DNA of 64,000 nt, taken from Methylotenera sp. (lineage in GTDB: Bacteria; Pseudomonadota; Gammaproteobacteria; Burkholderiales; Methylophilaceae). A program made the position numbers and the translations under genes. Location: NCBI GenBank assembly GCA_005777825.1, contig SXLB01000073.1:1-64000 (forward strand), given 5' to 3'. Below, one piece after another: positions 29,206 to 39,812 of the stretch; the first letter of the stretch is position 1, and each line of letters begins with the position of its first letter. The notes under the pieces were generated by a model that was not told the origin of the DNA, ran no database searches, and saw nothing but the letters and a program-made list of their open reading frames with translations.

Positions 29206-29967
29206 ATGACTGCAATGACAAACAAGGCCTTACCATGGACACGCGAAGAATTTGAAGAAAAATTGCGCGAGAAGGGCAAGGGCTACCATATTTACCATCC
29301 TATACACGTGATGATGTACGAAGGCAAGCTGTCTAAAGAGCAGTTGCAATCTTGGGTAGCTAACCGCTTTTACTACCAAATAGCCATTCCTATGAAAGAC
29401 GCGGCCATTTTGTCTAATTGCCCGGATAAGGAAGTGCGCAAGGAATGGATAGTGCGTATTACCGATCACGATGGCGTGGATGGTCAGGTTGGCGGTATAG
29501 AAGCTTGGATACAATTGGGTATGGCGGTGGGCTTAAGCCGCGAAGACGTCACCTCGCTTAAGTATTTAAGCCCGGGCGTGAAATTTGCCGTGGATGCCTA
29601 CGTTAATTTTGCCCGTCAACGGCCTTGGCAAGAATCGGTATGCTCTTCCCTAACTGAGTTGTTTGCGCCGCACATACACCAGCAACGCATTAGTTCTTGG
29701 CCCAGCATGTACCCATGGATAGACGAATCCGGCTTAACTTACTTTAAAAAACGCTTGACCGAAGCCAGGCGTGATGTGGAGCAGGGCTTAAGCGTTACCT
29801 TGGATTACTTTAGCACCTCGCGCGACATGCAACTAAAAGCCTTGGATATATTGCAGTTTAAATTGGACGTGTTGTGGGTCATCGCTGATGCGATTATGTT
29901 GGCCTGTACAGACGTGAAGGTTGAGGGTAAGGATTATTTACGTCAGCCTAGAATTGATTTTAAATAA
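29206..29967 (+). CDS. pqqC: Pyrroloquinoline-quinone synthase PqqC
   Basis: PqqC closes the ring and carries out the final eight-electron oxidation to PQQ without a metal cofactor. The sequence has the expected haem-oxygenase-like helices with [41 protein letters not shown] and ITDHDG. It has 253 residues. An AGGAG ribosome site lies just before the ATG at 29206, which supports that start over the internal ATG four codons later. The next gene is pqqD. Confidence 0.96.
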   Translation: MTAMTNKALPWTREEFEEKLREKGKGYHIYHPIHVMMYEGKLSKEQLQSWVANRFYYQIAIPMKDAAILSNCPDKEVRKEWIVRITDHDGVDGQVGGIEAWIQLGMAVGLSREDVTSLKYLSPGVKFAVDAYVNFARQRPWQESVCSSLTELFAPHIHQQRISSWPSMYPWIDESGLTYFKKRLTEARRDVEQGLSVTLDYFSTSRDMQLKALDILQFKLDVLWVIADAIMLACTDVKVEGKDYLRQPRIDFK

Positions 29968-29979
29968 GCGTGGCATGCC

Positions 29980-30261
29980 ATGAGTAATCAGATAAAACAC
30001 ACAGACTGTTACGCCCTAGCACTCCATCACCGTTTTCAATGGGAAGAAGCGCAGCAAAATTACGTGATTCTCTTTCCAGAAGGCATGGTTAAGCTGCACG
30101 GCGGTGCAGGTGAAGTGCTTAAGCGTTTGGATGGCAAAGCCACTGTAGGCGATGTGGTGGCCGACTTAAAAGCCACTTTTCCTGATGCCGTTAACATAGA
30201 AGCCGATATTATCGGTATGTTCGAATTAGCACTAAATAAGGGTTGGTTGCGTCAGCTTTAA
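29980..30261 (+). CDS. pqqD: PQQ peptide chaperone PqqD
   Basis: A 93-residue RiPP recognition element that binds PqqA and presents it to PqqE. HRFQWEEAQQNYVILFPEGMVKLHGGAGEVLKRLDG is the conserved winged-helix core. It lies between pqqC and pqqE in the same operon. Confidence 0.94.
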   Translation: MSNQIKHTDCYALALHHRFQWEEAQQNYVILFPEGMVKLHGGAGEVLKRLDGKATVGDVVADLKATFPDAVNIEADIIGMFELALNKGWLRQL

Positions 30262-30297
30262 TACCATGAATGAAAGTCTAAATTTAGGAGTAGCAAG

Positions 30298-31527
30298 ATG
30301 ACACAAGCTTCATTAGGGCTATCGGCAGTGCAAAAAACCGTGCAGGCCCTGCAAAATAACGGCGTGGCAGCATCGGTAACCCACACGCAACCACTTTGGT
30401 TGCTGGCGGAAGTGACTTACCGCTGTCCTCTGCATTGTGCTTTTTGCTACAACCCAACCGATTACGATAAGCATACGCAAAACGAATTGTCTACCGAGCA
30501 ATGGATACAAGCCTTACGCGACGCCCGTAAATTGGGTGCCTTGCAGCTGGGTATTTCAGGCGGTGAACCGTTGCTGCGTGATGACATAGAAGACATCGTG
30601 GTGGAAGCGAAAAAGCTAGGCTATTACAGTAATCTCATCACCTCGGGTGTGGGTCTTACAGAAAAGCGCATACAAGCTTTCAAAGAAGGCGGCCTGGACC
30701 ATATTCAATTGTCCATGCACGACATTACCGAAGAGATCAATAATTTCATTACCAACACCAAAACGTTTGAATTAAAGAAAAAAGTCGCAGCCATGATCAA
30801 AAATCACGGCTACCCCATGGTGTTAAACGTGGTGATACACCGCTATAACATAGGGCATTTGCGTGAAATACTGGACATGGCAGAGGCTTTGGGCGCCGAT
30901 TACATAGAGCTGGCCAATACCCAATATTACGGTTGGTCATTGGTGAATCGCAGTCAATTGATGCCTACCAAAGAACAAGTGGATGAGGCCGAGGCGATTG
31001 CTAACGAGTTTAGGGCCAATCCGAACAACAAAATGAAGGTTTTTTTTGTGGTGCCGGATTACTTCTCGGATAGGCCAAAAAAATGCATGAACGGTTGGGG
31101 TGAGGTGTTCATGATAGTGACGGCTAATGGGGATGTCTTGCCATGCCATTCTGCTCGAGTGTTGCCCAATATGACTTTTCCTAATGTGCGTGACGACGGT
31201 CTGGCTTATGCCTGGCAAGATTCGCCAGCCTTTAACAAATACCGTGGCGATGCTTGGATGAAAGAGCCATGTCGCAGTTGTTCGGAAAAAGAAAATGACT
31301 TGGGTGGTTGCCGTTGCCAAGCCTTTCTTTTGTCTGGTGATGCGGAAGCAGCCGACCCAGTATGCAGCAAATCACCGCACAGGCATTTGATTGATCAAGC
31401 CATTATTGATTCGCGCAACCCTCAAGCCGTGGCTCAGCCCATCGTTTTCCGTAATGATAAAAATTCCAAAAAGATTTTAGCCGGGGAGTTGGATGATAGG
31501 GTGAAAGCCTTTCATGCCGTGCCCTAA
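30298..31527 (+). CDS. pqqE: PqqA peptide cyclase PqqE (radical SAM)
   Basis: PqqE forms the carbon-carbon bond between glutamate and tyrosine of PqqA. The radical SAM cluster motif is CPLHCAFC (about residues 45-52), followed by the SAM-binding GISGGEPLLRDD. The C-terminal SPASM region holds further cluster cysteines (KKCMNGWGEVF, VLPCHSA, CRSCSEKENDLGGCRCQAF, PVCSKS). It has 409 residues. It ends the operon, with a strong terminator 40 bases downstream. Confidence 0.96.
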   Translation: MTQASLGLSAVQKTVQALQNNGVAASVTHTQPLWLLAEVTYRCPLHCAFCYNPTDYDKHTQNELSTEQWIQALRDARKLGALQLGISGGEPLLRDDIEDIVVEAKKLGYYSNLITSGVGLTEKRIQAFKEGGLDHIQLSMHDITEEINNFITNTKTFELKKKVAAMIKNHGYPMVLNVVIHRYNIGHLREILDMAEALGADYIELANTQYYGWSLVNRSQLMPTKEQVDEAEAIANEFRANPNNKMKVFFVVPDYFSDRPKKCMNGWGEVFMIVTANGDVLPCHSARVLPNMTFPNVRDDGLAYAWQDSPAFNKYRGDAWMKEPCRSCSEKENDLGGCRCQAFLLSGDAEAADPVCSKSPHRHLIDQAIIDSRNPQAVAQPIVFRNDKNSKKILAGELDDRVKAFHAVP

Positions 31528-31565
31528 TGAGTGCTTCATAAGAACGCTAGGCTGTGGTTAAATAG

Positions 31566-31603
31566 AACGCGCTGGGTGAGACAAGCTTACCAGCGCGTTT
31601 TTT
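31566..31603 (+). terminator. Intrinsic terminator of the pqq operon
   Basis: AACGCGCTGG and CCAGCGCGTT form a 10-bp GC-rich stem followed by a T-run, ending about 16 bases before the next start codon. Confidence 0.88.
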
Positions 31604-31618
31604 ATCGGTGACTTATTC

Positions 31619-32803
31619 ATGCGTGCATCTTCAGCGTTTACCCTATCATTAGTCTTAGCCGGCCTAGCCGCCTTAGCGCCGTTTGCCATAGACACCTATT
31701 TGCCGGCCTTCCCTGGCTTGGAAACAGCGCTCATGGCCAGTCCATTGCAGTTGCAACAGAGCCTTACTTTTTACTTATTGCCCTATGCTTTAATGACCTT
31801 ATGGCACGGCGCCATTTCCGATTCTATAGGCCGTATCACCACCATTAAATGGGGCTTGGGCGTGTTTGTGCTTGCCTCCATAGGCTGTGCTTTTGCCAAC
31901 AACATTGAAACCTTGTGGTTTTTTCGCGTATTGCAAGGCTTGTCGGGTGGGGCGGGCAACGTGGTGGCACGTGCCATGGTTCGCGACTTATTTGAAGGCC
32001 CGCAAGCTCAACGCGTCATGGCTACCGTGCAAATGTTATTTGGTATTGCACCGGCCGTGGCGCCAATTATCGGCGGCCTGTTATTGGGCATACATTGGCA
32101 AGCCATCTTTGTCTTTTTAGCCCTGTATGCCGCCATCAGTTTATGGGCGGCCGTGCGCTATTTGCCGGAAACCATGCCTAAGGAAAAACGCTTGCCCTTG
32201 TCTGCCAAAAAGGTCTTGAGCAGCTATCGCCTTATTTTCTCTGATAAAGAGTTTAATTTAGTGGTGCTGGCATCCGCAGCCAATTTTGCCGCTTTCTTCC
32301 TATACGTGCTGGCCAGTCCGGTTTTTTTAGTTAAACACTTAGGCTTAAGTGATCAGCAATTTGGCTACATGTTTATTCCTACCGTTTGCGGCATGGTCTT
32401 GGGTTCGTATTTGGCTAAACGTGCGGCGGGGGTCTACACCAGCCAGCAAGTACTGAAAGTTGCATACGCCTGGATGGGCGCTACGGTGCTGCTTAATTTA
32501 GCGGTGTGCTCAAATCTGGCGGTATCGCCGTTTAACAATATTTTACCGGTTGCCTTATTTAACGTGGGCATGGCCTTGGCCATGCCCATACTGTCACTGG
32601 CCGCGCTGGATAGGCATGCAAAAATACGCGGCACGGCGGCTTCTGGTCAAGCCTTTGTGCAGATGTTGCTGTCCACTGTATCGGCTGGCTTGATCGTTCC
32701 ATTGGTCTGGACCGAGCCCTTGGGTTTGGCGATGGCGATGGCTGCCTACCTGTTGTTTAGTGGCTTGGTGTTGCGCTTAAGTGCGCTGTGGCGCAATCAG
32801 TAA
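31619..32803 (+). CDS. Bcr/CflA-family MFS drug exporter
   Basis: 394 residues with about twelve membrane helices. AALAPFAIDTYLPAFPGLE in helix 1 and the following loop HGAISDSIGRITTIKWGLGVF fit the Bcr/CflA subfamily of drug:H+ antiporters, as does the motif QGLSGGAGNVVARAMVRDLFEG. The substrate cannot be told from sequence. It begins just after the pqq terminator, so it needs either read-through or a promoter overlapping that hairpin. Confidence 0.85.
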   Translation: MRASSAFTLSLVLAGLAALAPFAIDTYLPAFPGLETALMASPLQLQQSLTFYLLPYALMTLWHGAISDSIGRITTIKWGLGVFVLASIGCAFANNIETLWFFRVLQGLSGGAGNVVARAMVRDLFEGPQAQRVMATVQMLFGIAPAVAPIIGGLLLGIHWQAIFVFLALYAAISLWAAVRYLPETMPKEKRLPLSAKKVLSSYRLIFSDKEFNLVVLASAANFAAFFLYVLASPVFLVKHLGLSDQQFGYMFIPTVCGMVLGSYLAKRAAGVYTSQQVLKVAYAWMGATVLLNLAVCSNLAVSPFNNILPVALFNVGMALAMPILSLAALDRHAKIRGTAASGQAFVQMLLSTVSAGLIVPLVWTEPLGLAMAMAAYLLFSGLVLRLSALWRNQ

Positions 32804-32814
32804 AAGCCTGTAGA

Positions 32815-32843
32815 TTGTGGCCTGTCGGGTGACGGTGTATAGT
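32815..32843 (+). promoter_or_regulatory. Predicted promoter of the DUF883 / YqjE / YqjK operon
   Basis: TTGTGG (32815-32820) and TATAGT (32838-32843) are 17 bases apart, about 38 bases before the first start codon. Confidence 0.45.
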
Positions 32844-32880
32844 CATTTTATGTACTTGAACTGCGTGCTAAGGAGTCAAT

Positions 32881-33195
32881 ATGAAACCGTTCAATAATGA
32901 ATACAAAGAAGAGCAGTTGGTGGAGGATTTTAAATCCGTGCTTGCCGATTTAGAAGCCTTGTTGCAAGAAACCGCCCAGACCGGCGGCGAGAGATTGACG
33001 GCCATAAGGGCTAAAGCCGAACAATCGCTGGATGCAGTTAAGGCCAATATGGCCGATGCGCCCGCATCCGTGTTAAATAAAGCCAAGGAAGCGGCAACGG
33101 CTGCAGACGATTACGTACAAGACAACCCATGGCGCTCCATAGGCTTGGCTGCTAGCGTTGGCCTCATTGTTGGTTTGCTGATTAGTCGTCGTTAG
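32881..33195 (+). CDS. DUF883 (YqjD/ElaB-like) membrane-anchored protein
   Basis: 104 residues: an acidic amphipathic helical region, then the family hallmark DDYVQDNPWRSIGLAASVGLIVGLLISRR, a single C-terminal membrane helix. E. coli relatives YqjD and ElaB tether ribosomes to the inner membrane in stationary phase. An AAGGAG ribosome site is perfectly placed. The trio DUF883-YqjE-YqjK is common in proteobacteria. Confidence 0.88.
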   Translation: MKPFNNEYKEEQLVEDFKSVLADLEALLQETAQTGGERLTAIRAKAEQSLDAVKANMADAPASVLNKAKEAATAADDYVQDNPWRSIGLAASVGLIVGLLISRR

Positions 33196-33203
33196 GCGCA
33201 GCC

Positions 33204-33587
33204 ATGACTGATAGCAATCAAGCAGGGGGCGTGCTGGATAGGTTGGCGAAGTTTGCGGCGGGCTTAGTCGCCATAGCGCATACCCGATTAGAGCTGTTAT
33301 CCACGGACATAGAAGAAGAGCGCGAGCATCTGCTGTCTTTGATTCGATGGTCGCTTATTTCCCTTTTTTTGTTGATGCTGGGCTTGCTGTTAGTGGCTGT
33401 TTTGTTAATCGTGCTGTTATGGGAAAATTACCGTTTAACCGCCATTGGGGGCTTGGCAGGCTTTTTTTTAGCGGCCGGTGCGATCACCTGGTATTGTGCA
33501 AAACGCAAAGCTAAACTGAAGCCTAAACTGTTTTGGTCTAGTTTAATGGAGTTGGAAAAAGACCGGCAACACTTAGACCGCTCTTGA
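33204..33587 (+). CDS. Phage-holin-superfamily (YqjE-like) membrane protein
   Basis: 127 residues with two membrane helices near 48-72 and 78-100, preceded by LVAIAHTRLELLSTDIEEER, typical of the YqjE / holin superfamily III proteins. Despite the name these are ordinary envelope proteins, not phage lysis genes. It starts eight bases after the DUF883 gene. Confidence 0.85.
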   Translation: MTDSNQAGGVLDRLAKFAAGLVAIAHTRLELLSTDIEEEREHLLSLIRWSLISLFLLMLGLLLVAVLLIVLLWENYRLTAIGGLAGFFLAAGAITWYCAKRKAKLKPKLFWSSLMELEKDRQHLDRS

Positions 33588-33618
33588 TTATCCTCGGCCT
33601 ATATTGAGTGCCTAAATA

Positions 33619-33912
33619 ATGAACACTACCCTAGTTAAACTAGCTAAGAAGCGCCAACGCTTAGTTGAAGAAGCGCAAATGCAACGTAGGGCTGTGGCTG
33701 ATCAATTTCAGGCTTGGCATAAACCCATCAGCATGCTCGATTACGCAATCAATATGTTGCGTTACCTGAAGCAGCATCCCGTTTTGGTCGCCAGCGGCGG
33801 CAGTGCTTTGCTATCTATGTTTAAGCCCAATGCCTTAAGTCTATGGTTGCAGCGTGGCTTGCTGGCTTGGCAAATACTCAGCAAGTTTAAAAAAAAGCGC
33901 CAGAGTAATTAG
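33619..33912 (+). CDS. YqjK-like protein
   Basis: 97 residues. A basic, heptad-like N-terminal segment (KLAKKRQRLVEEAQMQRRAVADQF) is followed by a mildly hydrophobic centre and a basic tail (KFKKKRQSN). Its position after the DUF883 and YqjE-like genes supports the YqjK assignment. Function unknown. Confidence 0.75.
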   Translation: MNTTLVKLAKKRQRLVEEAQMQRRAVADQFQAWHKPISMLDYAINMLRYLKQHPVLVASGGSALLSMFKPNALSLWLQRGLLAWQILSKFKKKRQSN

Positions 33913-34013
33913 CAGCGTATTTAAATGGAATTTAATACTAGGTCGTGCACTCATAGCTGCGGCCTTTCTTTTTGATGGGCAACAAGGAGCCGGTCTAGCC
34001 TGGTTTTTAAATA

Positions 34014-35078
34014 ATGCAAACACCGAATACACGCAAACAAAATGACAACGATTGGGGCTCAAAAAACCACGTGCAGACCTTGGTGATGATGCTGCTTACG
34101 GTCTTAGGTTTGTACTTATGCTATAAGATGGCTATACCGTTTTTGGCCGTGTTGGTCTGGGCCTTGACTCTAGCGGTCTTGTTTTCGCCCCTGCAAAGGT
34201 ATTTGGAAGGCAAGCTAAAAGCGAGCGGATTGGCGGCCATGGTATCGGTTTTAATCATAGGCTTGATTGTGGTTATACCAGCGGTTTTCGTAGGTCAGCA
34301 GTTGTTGTACCAAGCGGTAAAGGGCGCGCAATCGATAGAAGTGAAACTCAGTTCCGGCGAGTGGCAGCAAAAATTAGAGGCGCAACCGCAGCTAGGCCCA
34401 CTATTTGAAAAGATTGAGCAGCGTATTGATTTTCCAGGGGCCTCTGCGGCCTTCACGCAATGGGTTAATACCAGCGCGGCGGATATCGTCAAAGCATCGG
34501 CCGTGCAAATCTTGGGCTTGTGCTTAATTTTTTATGTGTTGTTTTTCTTCCTGCGTGACCGTCGAATGTTTTTACATGCCATTGTCCGGCATTCGCCTTT
34601 GTCGCCCTTGCAAATGGAAGGCCTGCTTGAGCGCATAGGTGACACCATACACGCCACCGTCTATGGCACTTTTGCCGTGGCATCGGTGCAAGGTTTGCTA
34701 GGAGGCTTAATGTTTTGGTGGTTGGGCTTGCCTGCCCCATTGCTGTGGGGCCTCATTATGGGGATGTTGGCGGTGATTCCTATGTTGGGCGCTTTCGTGA
34801 TTTGGGCCCCGGCGGCCTTATTCTTGTTGCTGGAAGGGGCATGGCATGATGCCTTAACCTTGAGCTTATGGGGGATGTTGGTGGTGGGCACGGTGGATAA
34901 CTTGCTCAGACCCGTCTTAGTGGGTGACCGTTTACGCTTGCATACCGTGCTAACATTTTTGTCTGTGGTTGGTGGTTTAATGGTGTTCGGTGCGGCCGGT
35001 TTGATTTTAGGTCCGGTTATTCTGGTGATCACCATGGCCATGTTGGAATTTTGGAGCGCTAGAAACGCAGTTTTATAA
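34014..35078 (+). CDS. AI-2E family (PerM/UPF0118) transporter
   Basis: 354 residues with about eight membrane helices: two near the N-terminus, a long soluble region, then a helical bundle. LLGGLMFWWLGLPAPLLWGLIMGMLAVIPMLGAFVIWAPAALFLLLEG and DNLLRPVLVGDRLRLHTVLTFLSVVGGLMVFGAAGLILGPVI are the conserved family motifs. Members include TqsA, linked to AI-2 export, and Na+/H+ antiporters, so the substrate here is open. Confidence 0.85.
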   Translation: MQTPNTRKQNDNDWGSKNHVQTLVMMLLTVLGLYLCYKMAIPFLAVLVWALTLAVLFSPLQRYLEGKLKASGLAAMVSVLIIGLIVVIPAVFVGQQLLYQAVKGAQSIEVKLSSGEWQQKLEAQPQLGPLFEKIEQRIDFPGASAAFTQWVNTSAADIVKASAVQILGLCLIFYVLFFFLRDRRMFLHAIVRHSPLSPLQMEGLLERIGDTIHATVYGTFAVASVQGLLGGLMFWWLGLPAPLLWGLIMGMLAVIPMLGAFVIWAPAALFLLLEGAWHDALTLSLWGMLVVGTVDNLLRPVLVGDRLRLHTVLTFLSVVGGLMVFGAAGLILGPVILVITMAMLEFWSARNAVL

Positions 35079-35170
35079 ACCCTAAGCGTGGCCAGCATCG
35101 CTCACCATTTTGTCATAATGTTTACTTAAAATTAGTTGGGCTTGGCTAGCTAGCCATGAGGGTATTGGGT

Positions 35171-35176
35171 TATAAT
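35171..35176 (+). promoter_or_regulatory. Possible -10 element of the nuo operon
   Basis: A perfect TATAAT lies 106 bases before the nuoA start in a 203-base gap without genes. The matching -35 is poor, so activator help or a different promoter is possible. Confidence 0.35.
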
Positions 35177-35281
35177 CTGGGATTACGCGGCATTGCCAAG
35201 GTGTGCACTTGGTAGAGTTAGCAAGCGCTTATCCGGTTTTTTCAAAAAAGATTTTTCAGTTATTGGGTCTGGGGCTAGTAA

Positions 35282-35638
35282 GTGTTAGAAAATTACTTTC
35301 CGATATTGATGTTTATCCTTGTAGGCATAGCCGTCGGTGTCGGTCCTCTCGTTCTTGGCCTCATTGTTTCCCCAAACAAGCCCGATACGGCAAAAAACTC
35401 CCCCTATGAATGCGGTTTTGAAGCCTTTGAGGACGCGCGCATGAAATTTGATGTGCGTTATTACTTGGTGGCCATACTGTTTATTTTGTTTGATTTAGAA
35501 ATAGCCTTTCTTTTCCCTTGGGCCGTGGTGCTGCAAGAAATAGGTTTGTTCGGCTTTATAGCCATGCTGGTGTTCTTAAGTGTGCTGGTGATAGGCTTCA
35601 TTTACGAATGGAAAAAAGGTGCCTTAGAGTGGGATTGA
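35282..35638 (+). CDS. nuoA: NADH-quinone oxidoreductase subunit A
   Basis: NuoA is a small membrane subunit at the junction of the peripheral and membrane arms of complex I. 118 residues with three membrane helices; the conserved [39 protein letters not shown] is diagnostic. The start is GTG at 35282. It leads the 14-gene nuoA-N operon. Confidence 0.96.
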   Translation: MLENYFPILMFILVGIAVGVGPLVLGLIVSPNKPDTAKNSPYECGFEAFEDARMKFDVRYYLVAILFILFDLEIAFLFPWAVVLQEIGLFGFIAMLVFLSVLVIGFIYEWKKGALEWD

Positions 35639-35645
35639 GTCTGCT

Positions 35646-36122
35646 ATGAGTATAGAAGGGTTGTTGGAAAAAGGTTTTGTCACCACCACGCTGGACACCG
35701 TGATTAATTACACACGTACTGGCTCAATGTGGCCCATGACGTTTGGCTTGGCCTGTTGCGCGGTAGAGATGATGCATGCCGGTGCCTCGCGTTACGATTT
35801 GGATAGATTTGGTATCGTCTTCCGGGGCAGCCCACGTCAGTCCGATGTGATGATAGTGGCGGGTACCTTGGTCAATAAAATGGCGCCGGCCTTACGTAAG
35901 GTTTACGATCAAATGGCTGAGCCGCGTTGGGTTATCTCCATGGGCTCTTGCGCCAACGGCGGCGGCTATTACCATTACTCCTATTCAGTGGTGCGTGGTT
36001 GCGACCGCATCGTGCCGGTTGATGTCTATGTGCCAGGCTGCCCACCTACCGCTGAGGCCTTGTTGTACGGCATCATCCAATTGCAAAATAAAATTAAACG
36101 CACCAATACTATCGCCCGCTAA
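35646..36122 (+). CDS. nuoB: NADH-quinone oxidoreductase subunit B
   Basis: NuoB carries cluster N2, the last iron-sulfur centre before quinone. [25 protein letters not shown] provides the tandem cysteines; [40 protein letters not shown] provides the others. It has 158 residues. Confidence 0.97.
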   Translation: MSIEGLLEKGFVTTTLDTVINYTRTGSMWPMTFGLACCAVEMMHAGASRYDLDRFGIVFRGSPRQSDVMIVAGTLVNKMAPALRKVYDQMAEPRWVISMGSCANGGGYYHYSYSVVRGCDRIVPVDVYVPGCPPTAEALLYGIIQLQNKIKRTNTIAR

Positions 36123-36127
36123 AACCC

Positions 36128-36724
36128 ATGTCAGCTAAATTAGATCAACTACATCAAGATGTGCAATCGGCCTTAGGCGCGAAGCTTATACAAGCCAGCA
36201 TTGCGCTAAACGAACTGAATTTGCTGTGCCGTGCGGAAGATTATTTAGCCGTGTGTTTATGCTTGCGCGATGACCCACGCTTTAAGTTTGAACAATTAAT
36301 CGATTTGTGCGGTGTGGATTACCAGACTTACGCGGACGTCGAGCAGTCAGGCCCACGTTACGCGGTGGTATGCCATTTGCTGTCGGTCAGCTTGAACCAA
36401 CGTGTTCGATTGCGTGTGTTTGCTGCGGATGAAGCCTTCCCCATTTTGCCGACCTTGGTCGATGTTTGGCCGGTAGCCAATTGGTATGAACGCGAAGCCT
36501 TCGACATGTACGGCATTATGTTTGAAAATCACCCCGATCTACGTCGCTTGTTAACCGATTATGGCTTTGTAGGCCATCCATTCCGTAAAGATTTTCCCAT
36601 GATAGGCTTAGTTGAAATGCGCTACGACCCAGAGCAGCAGCGCGTGATTTATCAGCCAGTTAGCATAGACGAGCGTAATAATGTGCCGCGCGTCATACGT
36701 AATGAAGGGGCGCACGCTAAATAG
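36128..36724 (+). CDS. nuoC: NADH-quinone oxidoreductase subunit C
   Basis: The 30-kDa-type peripheral-arm subunit. [52 protein letters not shown] is the family signature. It has 198 residues. It is separate from NuoD, unlike the fused NuoCD of enterobacteria. Confidence 0.96.
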   Translation: MSAKLDQLHQDVQSALGAKLIQASIALNELNLLCRAEDYLAVCLCLRDDPRFKFEQLIDLCGVDYQTYADVEQSGPRYAVVCHLLSVSLNQRVRLRVFAADEAFPILPTLVDVWPVANWYEREAFDMYGIMFENHPDLRRLLTDYGFVGHPFRKDFPMIGLVEMRYDPEQQRVIYQPVSIDERNNVPRVIRNEGAHAK

Positions 36725-36733
36725 GCGTTGATT

Positions 36734-37987
36734 ATGGCTGAAATTAGAAATTACACGATGAACTTTGGTCCGCAGCATCCGGCTGCGCACGGTGTGCTGC
36801 GCTTGGTATTGGAGTTGGACGGCGAAGTCATACAGCGCGCCGATCCGCACATAGGCTTATTGCACCGTGGCACGGAAAAGCTAGCGGAAAACCGCACTTA
36901 TTTGCAGTCTATCCCGTATATGGATAGGTTGGACTACGTGTCCATGATGTCCAATGAGCATGCTTATGTGATGGCCATCGAGAAGATGATGGGCATAGAC
37001 GTCCCATTGCGTGCGCAATACATCCGCGTTATGTTTGATGAAATCACCAGGGTGTTAAATCACTTGCTGTGGTTAGGTGCGCATGCATTGGATGTGGGTG
37101 CCATGACGGTGTTTTTGTACGCCTTCCGCGACCGTGAGGATTTGTTTGATTGCTACGAGGCGGTTTCCGGTGCACGCATGCACGCAGCTTATTACCGTCC
37201 GGGTGGCGTCTATCGAGATTTACCCAATCGCATGCCGCAGTATGCCGTGTCGCCATTGCGCAACGCGAAAACCGTGGCCAAGCAAAACGAAAATCGTCAA
37301 GGTTCCTTGTTGGATTTCATTGAAGACTTTACCCAGCGTTTTCCGAAATACGTGGACGAATACGAGACCTTGTTAACCGACAACCGTATCTGGAAGCAGC
37401 GCACCGTGGACGTGGGCATCGTCACCCCAGAGCGCGCCTTAGCGCTAGGCATGACCGGTCCGATGTTGCGTGGTTCTGGCATAGCCTGGGATTTGCGTAA
37501 AACCCAGCCTTATGAAGTGTATGCCGACATGGATTTTGATGTGCCGGTTGGTGTTAATGGCGATTGCTACGACCGTTACTTGGTGCGCATGGAAGAGTTT
37601 AGGCAATCCAATCGCATCATTCAACAATGCGTGAATTGGTTGCGTGCCAACCCTGGCCCAGTCATTACTAGCGATAATAAAGTCGCACCGCCCGATCGTG
37701 CTGGCATGAAAAGTAATATGGAAGATTTGATCCACCATTTCAAATTGTTTACCGAAGGCTTTCATGTGCCAGCGGGTGAGGCTTATGCGGCAGTGGAACA
37801 CCCTAAAGGCGAGTTCGGTATTTACATGGTGTCCGATGGCGCCAATAAACCTTACCGTCTAAAAATTCGTGCACCTGGCTTTGCCCATTTAGCAGCCTTA
37901 GATGAAATGACGCGTGGCCATATGATTGCTGACTTGGTGGCCATCATAGGCACGCAAGACATCGTATTTGGCGAAATAGATCGATAA
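36734..37987 (+). CDS. nuoD: NADH-quinone oxidoreductase subunit D
   Basis: The 49-kDa-type subunit that lines the quinone pocket. [22 protein letters not shown] and the [11 protein letters not shown] to [36 protein letters not shown] region are typical. The ORF track begins at a TTG at 36728; the ATG at 36734 gives the usual [16 protein letters not shown] and 417 residues. Confidence 0.96.
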   Translation: MAEIRNYTMNFGPQHPAAHGVLRLVLELDGEVIQRADPHIGLLHRGTEKLAENRTYLQSIPYMDRLDYVSMMSNEHAYVMAIEKMMGIDVPLRAQYIRVMFDEITRVLNHLLWLGAHALDVGAMTVFLYAFRDREDLFDCYEAVSGARMHAAYYRPGGVYRDLPNRMPQYAVSPLRNAKTVAKQNENRQGSLLDFIEDFTQRFPKYVDEYETLLTDNRIWKQRTVDVGIVTPERALALGMTGPMLRGSGIAWDLRKTQPYEVYADMDFDVPVGVNGDCYDRYLVRMEEFRQSNRIIQQCVNWLRANPGPVITSDNKVAPPDRAGMKSNMEDLIHHFKLFTEGFHVPAGEAYAAVEHPKGEFGIYMVSDGANKPYRLKIRAPGFAHLAALDEMTRGHMIADLVAIIGTQDIVFGEIDR

Positions 37988-38001
37988 AAATTGAGTTAGC
38001 T

Positions 38002-38475
38002 ATGTTAAGTCCAAAAATTACAGAAAAAATTGATTACGAGCTGACTAAATACCCAGCCGATCAGCGCCAAGCCGCGGTCATGAGTGCTTTGCGTATCGTG
38101 CAAACCGAACGCGGATGGTTGTCACAAGATAGCATGAGCGAGGTGGCCGCCTACCTTGGTATGCCAGAGATTGCCGTCATGGAAGTGGCCAGTTTTTACA
38201 ATATGTACGATTTGGCACCAGTGGGTAAATACAAAATCAGCGTCTGTACCAATATTTCCTGCATGTTGCGTAATAGCGATGAAATTGTCGATCACCTTAA
38301 ACACAAGCTAGGCGTGGAGTTTAATCAAGTCAGCGCAGACGGCAAGTTTTGCCTTAAAGAAGGCGAGTGCATGGGTGCATGCGGTGGCGCTCCCCTAATG
38401 ATCATTAACAACCACACCATGCACGAATTTCTAACGCCGGCTAAGGTTGATGCTATTTTGGATGAGTTGAAATAA
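38002..38475 (+). CDS. nuoE: NADH-quinone oxidoreductase subunit E
   Basis: The 24-kDa-type thioredoxin-fold subunit with a [2Fe-2S] cluster. Cluster cysteines lie in [16 protein letters not shown] and [13 protein letters not shown]. It has 157 residues. Its TAA overlaps the nuoF ATG by one base. Confidence 0.96.
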   Translation: MLSPKITEKIDYELTKYPADQRQAAVMSALRIVQTERGWLSQDSMSEVAAYLGMPEIAVMEVASFYNMYDLAPVGKYKISVCTNISCMLRNSDEIVDHLKHKLGVEFNQVSADGKFCLKEGECMGACGGAPLMIINNHTMHEFLTPAKVDAILDELK

Positions 38476-39812
38476 TGGCCAAACAAGTAGCAAAATTCCC
38501 AGCGCCTGTCATGACCGATCCTAAGGGTCAAACCTTAGTCTGTTTGCGTACCTTGAGCGAAAGTGAGCCGGCCGCACTAGCAACTTACCTGAAGTTGGGC
38601 GGATACCAATCCTTAAAGCGCCTTGTCACAGAAAAAACCAAGGCCACTGATATCATCACCGAGGTGAAAATTTCCGGTCTGCGTGGGCGTGGTGGAGCAG
38701 GGTTCCCTACCGGTCTTAAGTGGAGCTTCATGCCACGCTATTTTGACGGCGTTAAATACTTGGTATGCAATACCGACGAAGGCGAACCCGGCACATTTAA
38801 AGACCGTGACATCATTCGTTATAACCCGCACCAACTGATAGAAGGCATGGCCATTGCTGCTTATACGCTAGGCGCACGCGTTGGCTACAACTACATACAC
38901 GGGGAAATTTGGCAGGATTACGAAACCTTTGAAGCTGCGCTAAAAGAGGCTAAACAAGCCGGCTACCTGGGTGAAAATCTATTTGGCACGAATTTTAGTT
39001 TTGATTTGTATGCCGTGCACGGTTACGGCGCCTACATATGCGGTGAAGAAACGGCACTGATAGAGTCCATAGAGGGCAAGAAAGGCCAGCCGCGCTTTAA
39101 ACCGCCATTCCCAGCCAGTTATGGGGTGTTTGGTAAACCGACCAATGTAAACAATACCGAAAGTTACGCTTCCATTCCATGGATCATGCTGCACGGCGGG
39201 CAAGCGTTTGCCGACTTGGGTGTGGCTAATTCAGGCGGTACTAAATTATTTTCTGTGTCCGGTCACGTGGAAAAGCCCGGCAATTACGAAGTAAAAATGG
39301 GCACGCCTTTCACTGAGCTGTTGGCCATGGCCGGTGGTGTTTGGCATGGTCGCAAGCTAAAAGCGGTGATCCCAGGTGGCCCGTCGACGGCAGTCATACC
39401 GGCCAGCGTGATGGAGTCCACCACCATGGATTATGACGGCTTAAGCAAGGCTAGATCAAGCTTAGGCGCAGGCTCCATGATAGTCATGGACGACAGTACC
39501 TGCATGGTGAAAGCCTTGCACCGCTTGTCCTATTTCTTTTACGAAGAAAGTTGCGGTCAATGCACGCCCTGCCGTGAAGGCACGGGTTGGGTCTACCGCG
39601 TGTTGGATCGCATTGTCAAAGGTCAAGGCAAGATGGAAGACTTGGATCTTCTAACTGACATCAGTAAAAATATTTCTGGTCGTACTATTTGCGCATTGGG
39701 CGAAGCAGCTGCAACGCCAGTGATTAGCTTTATTAAGCATTTTAGAGCGGAATTTGAGTACTACATCGAGCACGGTAAAAGTATGGTTGAGAGTAAGGCG
39801 GAGCAAGCTTAA
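38475..39812 (+). CDS. nuoF: NADH-quinone oxidoreductase subunit F
   Basis: NuoF binds NADH and FMN and holds a [4Fe-4S] cluster. [18 protein letters not shown] is the NADH/FMN site, [21 protein letters not shown] is conserved, and [15 protein letters not shown] binds the cluster. It has 445 residues. Start and stop overlap nuoE and nuoG by one base each. Confidence 0.97.
   Translation: MAKQVAKFPAPVMTDPKGQTLVCLRTLSESEPAALATYLKLGGYQSLKRLVTEKTKATDIITEVKISGLRGRGGAGFPTGLKWSFMPRYFDGVKYLVCNTDEGEPGTFKDRDIIRYNPHQLIEGMAIAAYTLGARVGYNYIHGEIWQDYETFEAALKEAKQAGYLGENLFGTNFSFDLYAVHGYGAYICGEETALIESIEGKKGQPRFKPPFPASYGVFGKPTNVNNTESYASIPWIMLHGGQAFADLGVANSGGTKLFSVSGHVEKPGNYEVKMGTPFTELLAMAGGVWHGRKLKAVIPGGPSTAVIPASVMESTTMDYDGLSKARSSLGAGSMIVMDDSTCMVKALHRLSYFFYEESCGQCTPCREGTGWVYRVLDRIVKGQGKMEDLDLLTDISKNISGRTICALGEAAATPVISFIKHFRAEFEYYIEHGKSMVESKAEQA

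Noticed and set aside
33204-33587. Holin-like protein as sign of a prophage
   Set aside because: It belongs to the YqjE-type chromosomal trio with DUF883 and YqjK, not to a lysis cassette.
34661-35098. 145-residue minus-strand ORF opposite the AI-2E gene
   Set aside because: Shadow frame of a membrane-protein gene.
35203-35409. 68-residue plus-strand ORF before nuoA
   Set aside because: Overlaps nuoA in another frame and has no recognisable motif; upstream leader sequence.
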